Source: JBBTQJ01 sp038065755
GTDB taxonomy: Bacteria > Patescibacteriota > Minisyncoccia > Minisyncoccales > Staskawiczbacteraceae
Reading direction: 5' to 3'
DNA: 34,173 nt
Assembly: GCA_038065755.1 (NCBI GenBank)
Contig: JBBTQJ010000003.1
Span: 1 to 34,173, forward strand
Made by a program: the position numbers and the translations under genes. The notes under the pieces were generated by a model. It saw only the letters and a program-made list of their open reading frames with translations. It was not told the DNA's origin and searched no databases. Within the stretch, counting starts at the first letter, position 1. Each line of letters begins with the position of its first letter. This document shows, in pieces, positions 23,499-30,370 of the stretch.

Positions 23499-24857
23499 TT
23501 ATCCACTATAAATCCTCTGTTTTATTAAATTTAATTCTTCTGTCATTTTATTATTTTCTTCGTTTTCTTGCAGTATTTTTTTATAAGCGTAAATTGCTGT
23601 TGTATGATCTTTTCCTCCAAATTTTCTAGCAATAGAAGGGAAAGAATATTTTAATTCTTTTCTTAATAAAAACATGGCAATTTGCCTGGGTTTTACAATT
23701 TCTCTTCTTCTTGTTGTGTCATAAAGGTTTTTTTCTTCTAAATTATAAAACCTTGCCACAGTTTCTATTATTTTTTTATAATTAACAATATTAAAAGGAG
23801 AAAAAACAAAACCTTTTAAAAGTTTTTTTGAAATTTCTATGTCTGGAGGATTGTTATTAATTTTATAATATATTAATAACTTATTTAAAGCTCCCTCAAG
23901 CTCTCTTATATTTTTTTTAACATTTACCGCAATATATTCTAAAATTTCCTCTGGCAACCCGACATTTTTTTCTTGAAGTTTAGATTTTAAAATAACAAGC
24001 CTTGTTTCGTAGTCTGGCAAACTAATATCAGAAATCATCCCCCCCTCAAACCTAGACCTCAACCTTTCTTCTAATTCCGGAATGGCGTTTGGGGGTCTAT
24101 CAGAAGAAAGAATTATTTGCTTGTTTTTTTCATATAAAGAATTAAAAGCATGAAAAAACTCCTCTTGGGTTTTGGTTTTTCCTGCTAAAAACTGGATATC
24201 ATCAATAATTAAAACATCAATTAAAGAAAGGCTTGTTTTAAAATTTTCTATATTATTGCTTCTAATAGCAGAAACAATTCCGGACACAAATTTTTCAGAA
24301 GAAATATATTTAACCTTTTTCTTTTTAAAATTATCGCTTATTTTATTTCCAATTGACTGAATAAGGTGGGTTTTTCCCAAGCCGACTCCGCCATATATAA
24401 ATAAAGGATTATAAGTAAATCCGGGGTTTTCTGAAACAGCTAGCGCTGCCGCATGCGACAGCTCATTAAAAGACCCGACAATAAAATTATCAAAAGTATA
24501 GCGAGGATTAAGATTGGTTTCTTTATTTATTTTAAATTCATCAAATTTTAACTGCTCTGTTTCTATTTTTTCATTCTCTTGAAAATTTTTTAGTTGGCCT
24601 TTTTCTAAAGATTGGGGCTTTATTACAAAATTTAAATCTTTTATTGTGCAATCCAGTTCGTGAAGTGTTTTTAAAAGAAGTTTATTATATTTGTTGCTTA
24701 GCCACTCTTTAGAAAAAGCGTTTGGAACAGCAATTGTTATTTTTTCTGATTCTTTTGAGATAATTTCGGTATTTTGAAACCACGTGGCAAAATTTGCCTT
24801 AGAAATATGAAATTGCATCTGGGCTAAAACTGATTGCCAAAGTTCATTATTGTTCAT
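23499..24857 (-). CDS. dnaA: Chromosomal replication initiator DnaA
   Basis: DnaA melts the origin and recruits the replicative helicase. The 452-aa product shows domain I (1-80, NNELWQSVLAQMQFHISKANFATWF), a short linker domain II, and the AAA+ domain starting NPRYTFDNFIVGSFNELSHAAA. Walker A is GGVGLGKTHLIQSIGNK (about 155-171); Walker B is DVLIIDDIQFLAGK. Sensor and Arg-finger segments include LEERLRSRFEGGMISDI. Domain IV has RRREIVKPRQIAMFLLRKEL and GGKDHTTAIYAYKKI, the DnaA-box-binding signature. The start is ATG 24857, 31 bp from the edge of a 161-bp palindrome. The stop overlaps TTATCCACT, one base from a DnaA box. A possible promoter lies beyond the palindrome (25060-25088). Confidence 0.97.
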   Translation of the reverse strand: MNNNELWQSVLAQMQFHISKANFATWFQNTEIISKESEKITIAVPNAFSKEWLSNKYNKLLLKTLHELDCTIKDLNFVIKPQSLEKGQLKNFQENEKIETEQLKFDEFKINKETNLNPRYTFDNFIVGSFNELSHAAALAVSENPGFTYNPLFIYGGVGLGKTHLIQSIGNKISDNFKKKKVKYISSEKFVSGIVSAIRSNNIENFKTSLSLIDVLIIDDIQFLAGKTKTQEEFFHAFNSLYEKNKQIILSSDRPPNAIPELEERLRSRFEGGMISDISLPDYETRLVILKSKLQEKNVGLPEEILEYIAVNVKKNIRELEGALNKLLIYYKINNNPPDIEISKKLLKGFVFSPFNIVNYKKIIETVARFYNLEEKNLYDTTRRREIVKPRQIAMFLLRKELKYSFPSIARKFGGKDHTTAIYAYKKILQENEENNKMTEELNLIKQRIYSG

Positions 24858-24888
24858 ATTCTTAAAAAAATTATTTTTTTATTATATT

Positions 24889-25049
24889 ACCTTGAATTAC
24901 GAAATGACCTTCAATTATTTTATTTTGGTTTTGGCTGCAAACTTGCTATAACTCGTCGGCGTATCCTATGGATACGCCTCCTCGTTCTATCAAATTTTCG
25001 CTTCAAAACCAAAATAAAATAATTCGGAAGGCATTTCACAACTCAAGGT
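24889..25049. repeat. Large imperfect palindrome 1 (dnaA side)
   Basis: Arms of about 80 bp meet at 24968. The centre is GGCGTATCC-TAT-GGATACGCC; the outer ends are ACCTTGA and TCAAGGT. Pairing is broken by internal loops, including CTCGTCGG facing CCTCCTCG. The same inner words occur in the same orientation in palindrome 2, but the outer arms differ. It lies in the 5' leader of dnaA if transcription starts near 25053. Confidence 0.85.
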
Positions 25050-25059
25050 ATAATACTAT

Positions 25060-25088
25060 ATTTTTCTCTTTATTTTAATATTTGTCAA
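25060..25088 (-). promoter_or_regulatory. Possible dnaA promoter
   Basis: On the minus strand a perfect TTGACA (25088-25083) is followed after 17 bp by a weak AAAAAT (25065-25060). A start near 25053 would coincide with the edge of palindrome 1. The -10 is poor, so this is tentative. Confidence 0.35.
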
Positions 25089-25121
25089 ACTAAAAGCAAA
25101 TGTAAGCGCATGTTTAGAAGT

Positions 25122-25130
25122 TGTGGATAA
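25122..25130 (-). promoter_or_regulatory. Perfect DnaA box
   Basis: TGTGGATAA is the exact complement of the consensus TTATCCACA. It is the only perfect copy I see in the window and lies between the two large palindromes. Confidence 0.8.
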
Positions 25131-25216
25131 GCTGTGTTTTCTGTTTTTATTCAAACGCACAATAAAAAAAATAAAATTTTAACCTTAAAACCCAAAATTA
25201 ATTTTAAATTTTAAAT

Positions 25217-25245
25217 TTGACCGCAGTTAAATTATATACTATACT
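25217..25245 (+). promoter_or_regulatory. Promoter of the rpmH-rnpA-yidC-jag operon
   Basis: TTGACC (25217-25222), a 17-bp spacer and TATACT (25240-25245); each hexamer has one mismatch. The predicted start near 25252 is at the outer edge of palindrome 2, so the whole palindrome would be in the leader. Confidence 0.6.
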
Positions 25246-25254
25246 GATTATATT

Positions 25255-25413
25255 AAACCTGTTGCGCAATAAGGATTTATGCTGCAATTTGCAATTTTGG
25301 CTACAAATTTGTAAAAACTCGTCGGCTTATACCCCGTATAAACCTCCTCGTTTTTCTAAATTTTCGCTCAAAATTGCTTTATTTCGCTTATAATCTTATT
25401 ACGCAACAAGTTT
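25255..25413. repeat. Large imperfect palindrome 2 (rpmH side)
   Basis: Arms of 79 bp are symmetrical about 25334, with outer ends AAACCTGTTGCG and CGCAACAAGTTT. The inner words TTTTGGCT, ACTCGTCGGC, CCTCCTCGTT and AAATTTTCGCT are shared with palindrome 1. It ends 31 bp before the rpmH ATG. Confidence 0.85.
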
Positions 25414-25444
25414 ATTATACTAATTAAAACTATTTATACAATAT

Positions 25445-25579
25445 ATGAGTTTTACATATAATCCAAAAAAGAAAAAAAGGATAAAAACACACGGTTTTTT
25501 AAAAAGAAAACAAACAAAAACAGGCAGACAGGTTATTCAAAAAAGAAGGCAAAAAGGAAGAAAAAAACTAACCGTATAA
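25445..25579 (+). CDS. rpmH: 50S ribosomal protein L34
   Basis: A 44-aa, strongly basic protein: MSFTYNPKKKKRIKTHGFLK, then the family core TKTGRQVIQKRRQKGRKKLTV. The family usually has TxxPxxxKRxRxHGFxxR at the start; here the sequence after the tyrosine fits. L34 binds 23S rRNA. It is the first gene of an operon with rnpA (9 bp downstream), yidC and jag, the standard bacterial order next to dnaA. The end was fixed by counting back from the rnpA start, because the A-run near the stop is easy to miscount. Confidence 0.93.
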   Translation: MSFTYNPKKKKRIKTHGFLKRKQTKTGRQVIQKRRQKGRKKLTV

Positions 25580-25588
25580 ACAAACTGC

Positions 25589-25948
25589 ATGTTATCTGCA
25601 AAAAACAGACTAAGGAAAAAAAAAGATTTTAAAGCGATTTTTTCCGCTCAAGGCGGAAAAAACAATAAATCTTTTAAAGAAGGTTTTTTAATTTTAAAAA
25701 TAGCAGAGAATAATACAAAAGAGAACCGCTTTGGTTTTATAGTAAGCCAAAAAGTTTCAAAAAAAGCGGTTATAAGAAATAAAATTAAAAGAAAATTAAG
25801 AGAAATTATAAGGTTAAAAATAAAAAACAGCCAGCTATTGAGCGGGAAAGATATAATATTAATTTCTCTGCCAGGAATAGAAAAAATCAGTTTTTTTGAA
25901 ATAGAAAAACTGGCAGAAAAAATTTTTAAAAAAGCCGGATTAATATAA
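25589..25948 (+). CDS. rnpA: Ribonuclease P protein component
   Basis: The protein cofactor of RNase P, which trims tRNA 5' leaders with the catalytic RNA (not in this window). The 119-aa basic product begins MLSAKNRLRKKKDFKAIFSAQ, matching the family's L...RL....DF..V.. pattern. The RNR-type motif VIRNKIKRKLREIIR (about 66-80) contacts the RNA, and GKDIILISLPG is the next conserved strand. Length is normal. It lies between rpmH and yidC in the usual order. Confidence 0.95.
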   Translation: MLSAKNRLRKKKDFKAIFSAQGGKNNKSFKEGFLILKIAENNTKENRFGFIVSQKVSKKAVIRNKIKRKLREIIRLKIKNSQLLSGKDIILISLPGIEKISFFEIEKLAEKIFKKAGLI

Positions 25949-25974
25949 TTAAAATTTAAATTGACATTATTAAA

Positions 25975-26709
25975 ATGTTTGAAATTTTGGTAAGTTTTTT
26001 TGAAATCTTCTTATATTATCCCTTATTCAATTTTTTAATTTTGCTTTATAATTACTTGCCCGGGCATGATTTTGGTTTGGCGGTTATACTTTTAACCCTA
26101 ATAATTAGGCTGGTTATTTATCCGATTTCTGTAAAATCCCTTAATTCCCAAAGGGCCATTCAAAAACTTCAGCCAAAAATCCAGGAAATACAAAAAAAAT
26201 ATAAAAATAACAAAGAACAACTTACAAAAGAAACACTGGAACTTTACCGCAAAGAAAAAATAAATCCTTTTTCAGGATTGTTTTTGGCAATAATACAACT
26301 GCCAATTTTAATTGCTTTATATACGGTTTTTTGGAAAGGGCTGAACCAAGAAGAGCTTTCTGTTTTATATAAATTTGTTTTAAATCCCGGCCAAATAAAC
26401 CCAATTTTTTTAAACTTAATAGATCTGTCTAAGCCAAATTTTATTTTTGCTGTTTTAGCAGGAGTTTTGCAGTTTTTTCAGACAAAAATGTTAATGCCCC
26501 AAAAAAGCATTGGCGAAAGAAAAGAGCCGGATTTTTCGCAGGCAATGCAAAAACAGATGCTTTATATTTTTCCCATAATTACAGTAATAATACTTTTAAA
26601 CCTGCCCTCTGCTATAGGGCTTTATTGGATAGTAAGCGGAATTTTTTCCATAATTCAGCAGTATTTTATTATTAAAAAAGGAAAACCCGAGGGAGGGATT
26701 GAAAATTAA
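25975..26709 (+). CDS. yidC: Membrane protein insertase YidC (short Oxa1-type)
   Basis: YidC inserts membrane proteins, alone or with SecYEG. The 244-aa product lacks the large periplasmic domain of proteobacterial YidC, as in Gram-positive and CPR forms. It has about five membrane helices: 14-30, then LAVILLTLIIRLVIYPISVK with the conserved positively charged groove residue (Arg), a helical cytoplasmic hairpin (AIQKLQPKIQEIQKKYKNNKEQL), PFSGLFLAIIQLPILIALYTVFW, FAVLAGVLQFFQTKML and AIGLYWIVSGIFSIIQQYFI. No lipobox is seen. Its 3' end overlaps the jag leader, and GGGAGGG in its last codons can act as the jag ribosome-binding site. Confidence 0.95.
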   Translation: MFEILVSFFEIFLYYPLFNFLILLYNYLPGHDFGLAVILLTLIIRLVIYPISVKSLNSQRAIQKLQPKIQEIQKKYKNNKEQLTKETLELYRKEKINPFSGLFLAIIQLPILIALYTVFWKGLNQEELSVLYKFVLNPGQINPIFLNLIDLSKPNFIFAVLAGVLQFFQTKMLMPQKSIGERKEPDFSQAMQKQMLYIFPIITVIILLNLPSAIGLYWIVSGIFSIIQQYFIIKKGKPEGGIEN

Positions 26710-26710
26710 A

Positions 26711-27217
26711 ATGCTTAACCAAGAAGATATAGAAAATATAAAAAAAATAACGAAAGAATTTTTTGAAAAAATGACATTTTTAACATGCGACGTTAGGGTT
26801 GATTTAATTTGCGATGATAAAAGTATTTTTGAAAAAAAAGAAGAAAACAAAACAATCCCCAACGCAGTGGAACTAAACATAAAAACAGAAGAGCCCCAGA
26901 TTTTAATAGGAGAAAAAGGGCAGACTCTTTTTGAAATTCAACGCCTTTTAAAGATAATTTTAAATAAAAAATTACAGAAAATTTTTTATTTAAATTTTGA
27001 CATAAACGACTACAAAAAAAAGAAAATAGAATACCTAAAAGACATAGCCAATGATTTAGCCAACGAGGTTTGCCTAATAAAAGAAGAAAGATATCTTTTT
27101 CCTATGCCAGCCTATGAAAGAAGGGTTATTCACACAGAATTAATAAAAAGACAAGACGTTTTAACAGAAAGCCAGGGAGACGGCGAAAACAGGCGCGTGG
27201 TTATTAAACCCCGTTAA
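26711..27217 (+). CDS. jag: KH/R3H RNA-binding protein (Jag/KhpB-type)
   Basis: Jag/KhpB is an RNA-binding protein, linked in Firmicutes to cell elongation and division. I start at ATG 26711 (MLNQEDIENIKKITKEFFEKM), giving 168 aa; a TTG four codons earlier is possible. A KH-II-like domain spans about 10-95 with the GxxG-type loop ILIGEKGQTLFEIQRLLKIIL. The C-terminal R3H domain has PAYERRVIHTELIKR and SQGDGENRRVVIKPR. The N-terminal Jag-N domain of Firmicute KhpB is absent. It follows yidC without a gap, the common gene order, and a strong terminator ends the operon. Confidence 0.92.
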   Translation: MLNQEDIENIKKITKEFFEKMTFLTCDVRVDLICDDKSIFEKKEENKTIPNAVELNIKTEEPQILIGEKGQTLFEIQRLLKIILNKKLQKIFYLNFDINDYKKKKIEYLKDIANDLANEVCLIKEERYLFPMPAYERRVIHTELIKRQDVLTESQGDGENRRVVIKPR

Positions 27218-27249
27218 AAAAAGTGCGACATCCGATGTCGCACTTTTTT
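27216..27249. terminator. Bidirectional terminator between jag and the 421-aa gene
   Basis: AAAAAAGTGCGACAT, loop CCG, ATGTCGCACTTTTTT: a perfect long stem with T-runs on both strands. The stop codon of the minus-strand gene (27248-27250) is in its T-run. Confidence 0.92.
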
Positions 27250-28513
27250 ATTTTTTGGGAGGTTTTTCAATTGGAATCAAAGCTACCCAGTTTGGGGTTT
27301 TGTATAGTTTGTTGTTTTTTATGTCTTCCCATCTTATTTGCTGGGGACCTGTATTATTTATATCTTCTGGGGTGGGAAAGGCCTGGCAGAAAGACCAAGG
27401 ACCGGCAGGTTTGTCTTTTGGGTCAAAATATATAAATAAAACAATATAATATCCGTTTATTTTTATAGAGCCGATATTGTCTCCGGCCAATGCTGGGCAT
27501 TGTGTTTGGGCGCAGAATTTTCCGTCTATTATAACACAAGTAGGGCAAAGGGTTTTGCTCCACAGAACACAGTCTTGTTCTTTTTTGGGCACAGTACAAC
27601 TGCCGCCCGATTGGCCCGTAAAACTCAATTCGTTGAGGTTACCTTTATATATTCCTTTATACTTTCCGGTTATTGGGTCCCAAAAATCAGAAGCGTCAAT
27701 AGTAAGATATCCGCCATTTTCATTAGAATCAGCGTTTCTGTAAAAAACCACATCACCAACGGCTGTCGGGCTATATCTATCAATAGAAGCCGAAGAAGCA
27801 AATGGTTCAATGTTGCCATTGGGGCTTTGGCCTTGACACGCTGCGCCAGGGTCGGCAGCTGGGTCAACATAAAAGCATTTTCCTCTAAACTTGGGGTCTT
27901 CGTATAAAATAGAAACAAAATAAACCCCCTGGGCTCCTCCTTGGATAATTTTTGCTGACTGAATTTTATTGCTTAATTCCCCTCCAAGTATGGGTAAACT
28001 GCCGGTCATCAGATCTGGATCGGGGGCCGGGCAGTTTGGAAGTTTATAAAAAAGAACTCCTGGCTGGGGCGGTAGGGGCGGGAAATCTGGCGCTTTTGAA
28101 AGTTTTGTTACCTTAAAAATAGTTAAAGCAGGATTAATGGTTGTTATTATTATATAAAGAGTTAATAATATAATTAAACCAGAGATCGCTCCCCAAATCA
28201 TATCTTTTGCCCTATTAACTCCTCCTCCTAATATTTTACCAGTGATTTTATCGAGGGTACCAGGAGAAATTGGTGAAAGAAAATAAATAATCCCAGCCGT
28301 AACCAATGTCATAATAACCGCAAGAAAACCGGCAAACATTGAAAAATCAAAAACATATTTTAAGTATTCGGGCACAGTGGTTTGGGTCGTAACTGTTTCT
28401 CCGGTCTTTAAAACAGGATAATTTATTTCCAAGTCAGCAAAAACACTACCTTGGGGCAGGCATAAATAAACAACAGAAAAGAATATAAAAAATAAAAATA
28501 ATTTTTTAGACAC
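27248..28513 (-). CDS. T4SS-pilin-like membrane domain protein with extracytoplasmic domain (421 aa)
   Basis: An exported membrane protein. Residues 1-27 are a signal peptide (KKLFLFFIFFSVVYLCLPQGSVFA). The pilin-like module follows (about 45-135): FAGFLAVIMTLVTAGIIYFLSP, a charged loop, then AISGLIILLTLYIIITTINPALTIFKV. The ...INPALTIFK ending is typical of the T4SS-pilin-like proteins of CPR bacteria. The remaining ~285 residues have no membrane helix and should be outside; they hold FRGKCFYVDP and a Cys-rich segment (GGSCTVPKKEQDCVLWSKTLCPTC). No enzyme motif is seen. The downstream half shows resemblance to its neighbour at 28550 in segments such as FxVSILYEDPKFRGKCF and YIVLFIYFDPKDK. 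It is last in a row of three related minus-strand genes. Confidence 0.75.
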   Translation of the reverse strand: MSKKLFLFFIFFSVVYLCLPQGSVFADLEINYPVLKTGETVTTQTTVPEYLKYVFDFSMFAGFLAVIMTLVTAGIIYFLSPISPGTLDKITGKILGGGVNRAKDMIWGAISGLIILLTLYIIITTINPALTIFKVTKLSKAPDFPPLPPQPGVLFYKLPNCPAPDPDLMTGSLPILGGELSNKIQSAKIIQGGAQGVYFVSILYEDPKFRGKCFYVDPAADPGAACQGQSPNGNIEPFASSASIDRYSPTAVGDVVFYRNADSNENGGYLTIDASDFWDPITGKYKGIYKGNLNELSFTGQSGGSCTVPKKEQDCVLWSKTLCPTCVIIDGKFCAQTQCPALAGDNIGSIKINGYYIVLFIYFDPKDKPAGPWSFCQAFPTPEDINNTGPQQIRWEDIKNNKLYKTPNWVALIPIEKPPKK

Positions 28514-28549
28514 AATTTAAATTTTTTAATTTTAAATAATTAAATAAAG

Positions 28550-30259
28550 CTACCTCAATCTTACAGTCAGCGGTATTATTTCCATATAATAAGCGGATTT
28601 GCTTCCAATATAATCCGAGTTTATTTCCGGAGTGCCCCTTTCTACAGAAAACCCCTGGGGCCGGTTTTTATAAACCTCTTGCAGTCTTGAAGAAATAGGA
28701 AAAACCTGGGCATCATTATCCAGCCCGTATACCATTACAAGATAATTTCCTTTTATTTCAAAAGACTTAAGACAAGAATGAGCGGGGTTAAAAAACCTGC
28801 AAACATCCCGTCTTCCTTTGGGCGTTTTTGTGTTTGGCGGGTAGTCGATGGGAATTGTGCTTAAATTTATTAAAAGCCGCGCGGCCGATCCTGGGTTTAT
28901 TTGGTGTTTTCCTTCATTCCAGCTTACCTCGCTGAACAAAGTTATTCCGTTGCCGGCGCCCGCGTTAATTCCTCCGCTTTCATTAAAGCCAACCCATTGA
29001 TATATGGCAAAAGAAACGCCCTTAGAGGGTAGCGCCACATTAAAACATCGGGAATAGTTGTCGGATGTTCCGTTTGTTGAAATTAAGGGTTCGTTTGGGC
29101 TAAATATAAAACGTTGAAAGACAACAATATCTTCGCCTGTTCTATAGTCGGTGCTATTAAAGTAAATCATTCCATAAAACGGCCCCTTTTTAAAATCAGA
29201 CCCGTTGACAATTCTTATTGACTTAACAGGAGTTCCGTTTATTCCTATGTCTCCTGGAATGCTTTCTGTGTGGGGGACATGGGAAAGGTCGGCATATTTA
29301 CTTAAAACTTGAGGAAAACAATTAGGTCCGTCGAAGAAATAAACACCGGGAATTTCTTTTATAATTTTATATGATTTTGCTATTCCCAGAGGCACCATTT
29401 GCCCGCACCTTACCCTTTCTAACCGAATAAAGTTATTATAATTGGGCATTCCGTAAAAATATATTAAATAAACCGCGTTTGGATTATTTGGGTCGCAATT
29501 TGATATGGTATTTCCAGATAGGTCGGTATATAAAGCGTTCCATTTTAACACTCCATATTCTTTTTTTATTTCTTCAAGGTTTTCCATTTGCAATGGAGCC
29601 GGTTTTTCATATACGCCACTGTTACAATTATTGACAGAGCACCCGCCCGGTCCCTGACATTTGCCAACCGGACAACCGCTAAAACTGCTAATGCAGTTGC
29701 TTGCAGAACAGCCACCGCTACCGGGGCATTCTCCGCTTTGGCATCCTGTAGAATAATTATAACCGCCGCAATAAGTTGAAGAACAAGAAAATGGCGGATT
29801 GCCGCTTTCAGATCCAAGACATTCGCCTATTCCGCAGCCGCTTAACGGGTTTATATAGGCCGTTCCGCTTGAACTTTTTCCAAACTGGAAAACGGCCAGG
29901 TGTTTTAGTTGCTCTTTATACTGCAGGTTCTTTAAACCTGGATTGATTGTTATAATTAAAACATAAGAAGAAAGCAAAAGAACCAGCCCTAAAATAGCGC
30001 TTTTTGCTCCGTCTTTTGCTTCGCTTATGCCCGTGGGGCTTCCGGCTGAAATAATAAGTTTGATGCCGTTAAAAACCAAACTTAAAACAGCCAGAACTCC
30101 GCCCAAAACTATTGCCCACCAGAAAAAAAATGCTATATATTGGGGCAGGGTGGGGTTTGGAGTATTAAGCAAAGGAACTTCAATAGGAATAGCGGCAGAG
30201 CAATTATTACCAACCAAAAGAAAAAAAAGAATAACTAACAAAAATATTTTTTTATACAT
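28550..30259 (-). CDS. T4SS-pilin-like membrane protein with cysteine-knot repeats (569 aa)
   Basis: Residues 1-23 are a signal peptide (FLLVILFFLLVGNNCSAA). Two membrane helices follow (about 42-68 FFWWAIVLGGVLAVLSLVFN; 87-110 SAILGLVLLLSSYVLIITIN), ending in TINPGLKNLQ, the same module as in both neighbours. Residues 141-212 contain three Cys-rich units: GCGIGECLGS..., GCQSGECPGSGGCSASNC and GCPVGKCQGPGGCSVNNC, pattern C-x2-G-x-C-x-G...G-C-S-x3-C. These should form disulfides outside the cell. The C-terminal ~350 residues have strand-like stretches without membrane helices (YLIYFYGMPNYNNFIRLERV, YLVMVYGLDNDAQVFPIS). Function unknown; a surface filament tip or adhesin is a guess. ATG is at 30257-30259. 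Confidence 0.72.
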   Translation of the reverse strand: MYKKIFLLVILFFLLVGNNCSAAIPIEVPLLNTPNPTLPQYIAFFFWWAIVLGGVLAVLSLVFNGIKLIISAGSPTGISEAKDGAKSAILGLVLLLSSYVLIITINPGLKNLQYKEQLKHLAVFQFGKSSSGTAYINPLSGCGIGECLGSESGNPPFSCSSTYCGGYNYSTGCQSGECPGSGGCSASNCISSFSGCPVGKCQGPGGCSVNNCNSGVYEKPAPLQMENLEEIKKEYGVLKWNALYTDLSGNTISNCDPNNPNAVYLIYFYGMPNYNNFIRLERVRCGQMVPLGIAKSYKIIKEIPGVYFFDGPNCFPQVLSKYADLSHVPHTESIPGDIGINGTPVKSIRIVNGSDFKKGPFYGMIYFNSTDYRTGEDIVVFQRFIFSPNEPLISTNGTSDNYSRCFNVALPSKGVSFAIYQWVGFNESGGINAGAGNGITLFSEVSWNEGKHQINPGSAARLLINLSTIPIDYPPNTKTPKGRRDVCRFFNPAHSCLKSFEIKGNYLVMVYGLDNDAQVFPISSRLQEVYKNRPQGFSVERGTPEINSDYIGSKSAYYMEIIPLTVRLR

Positions 30260-30268
30260 AGTTTTATT

Positions 30269-30370
30269 AAGTTAAAAATCTAAAGTCAAAAGTTAAAAAT
30301 ATATTGCAAACTGTTTAATGTTTTTATTTTTTGATTTTACTTTTAATTTTTGACTTTTAACTTTTAACTT
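30269..30370. repeat. AT-rich inverted repeat between the 569-aa and M23 genes
   Basis: Arms 30269-30300 and 30339-30370 pair at 27 of 32 positions around the word AAGTTAAAAGTCAAAA. The right arm touches the stop codon of the M23-domain gene. A further copy of the arm lies at 33911-33938, also right after a minus-strand stop codon. Confidence 0.6.

Larger units (their letters stand above)
24858..25444. other. Origin-type intergenic region between dnaA and rpmH
   Basis: This 587-bp stretch without a gene is very AT-rich and sits at the classic dnaA/rpmH boundary, where many bacterial origins lie. It holds two related ~160-bp imperfect palindromes (24889-25049 and 25255-25413), one perfect DnaA box between them (25122-25130), and promoter-like sequences for both directions. 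I see no protein frame. Fewer DnaA boxes are present than in most known origins, so the origin call is tentative. Confidence 0.55.

Noticed and set aside
23289..23507. Origin in the dnaA-dnaN gap
   Set aside because: It is AT-rich, but it has only one near-match DnaA box (TTATCCACT at 23499) coinciding with the dnaA stop; the dnaA-rpmH side has the perfect box.
24889..25413. tRNA or other known RNA genes in the dnaA-rpmH gap
   Set aside because: No cloverleaf, T-loop word or CCA end is visible; the structure is explained by the two palindromes.
25445..25579. An apparent frameshift at the end of rpmH at an A-run, giving GRKN-stop and an A AAA AAC slippery site
   Set aside because: It came from reading six A where there are seven. 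Counting back from the rnpA ATG at 25589 and its K-run requires one more base, which restores the usual GRKKLTV-stop ending.
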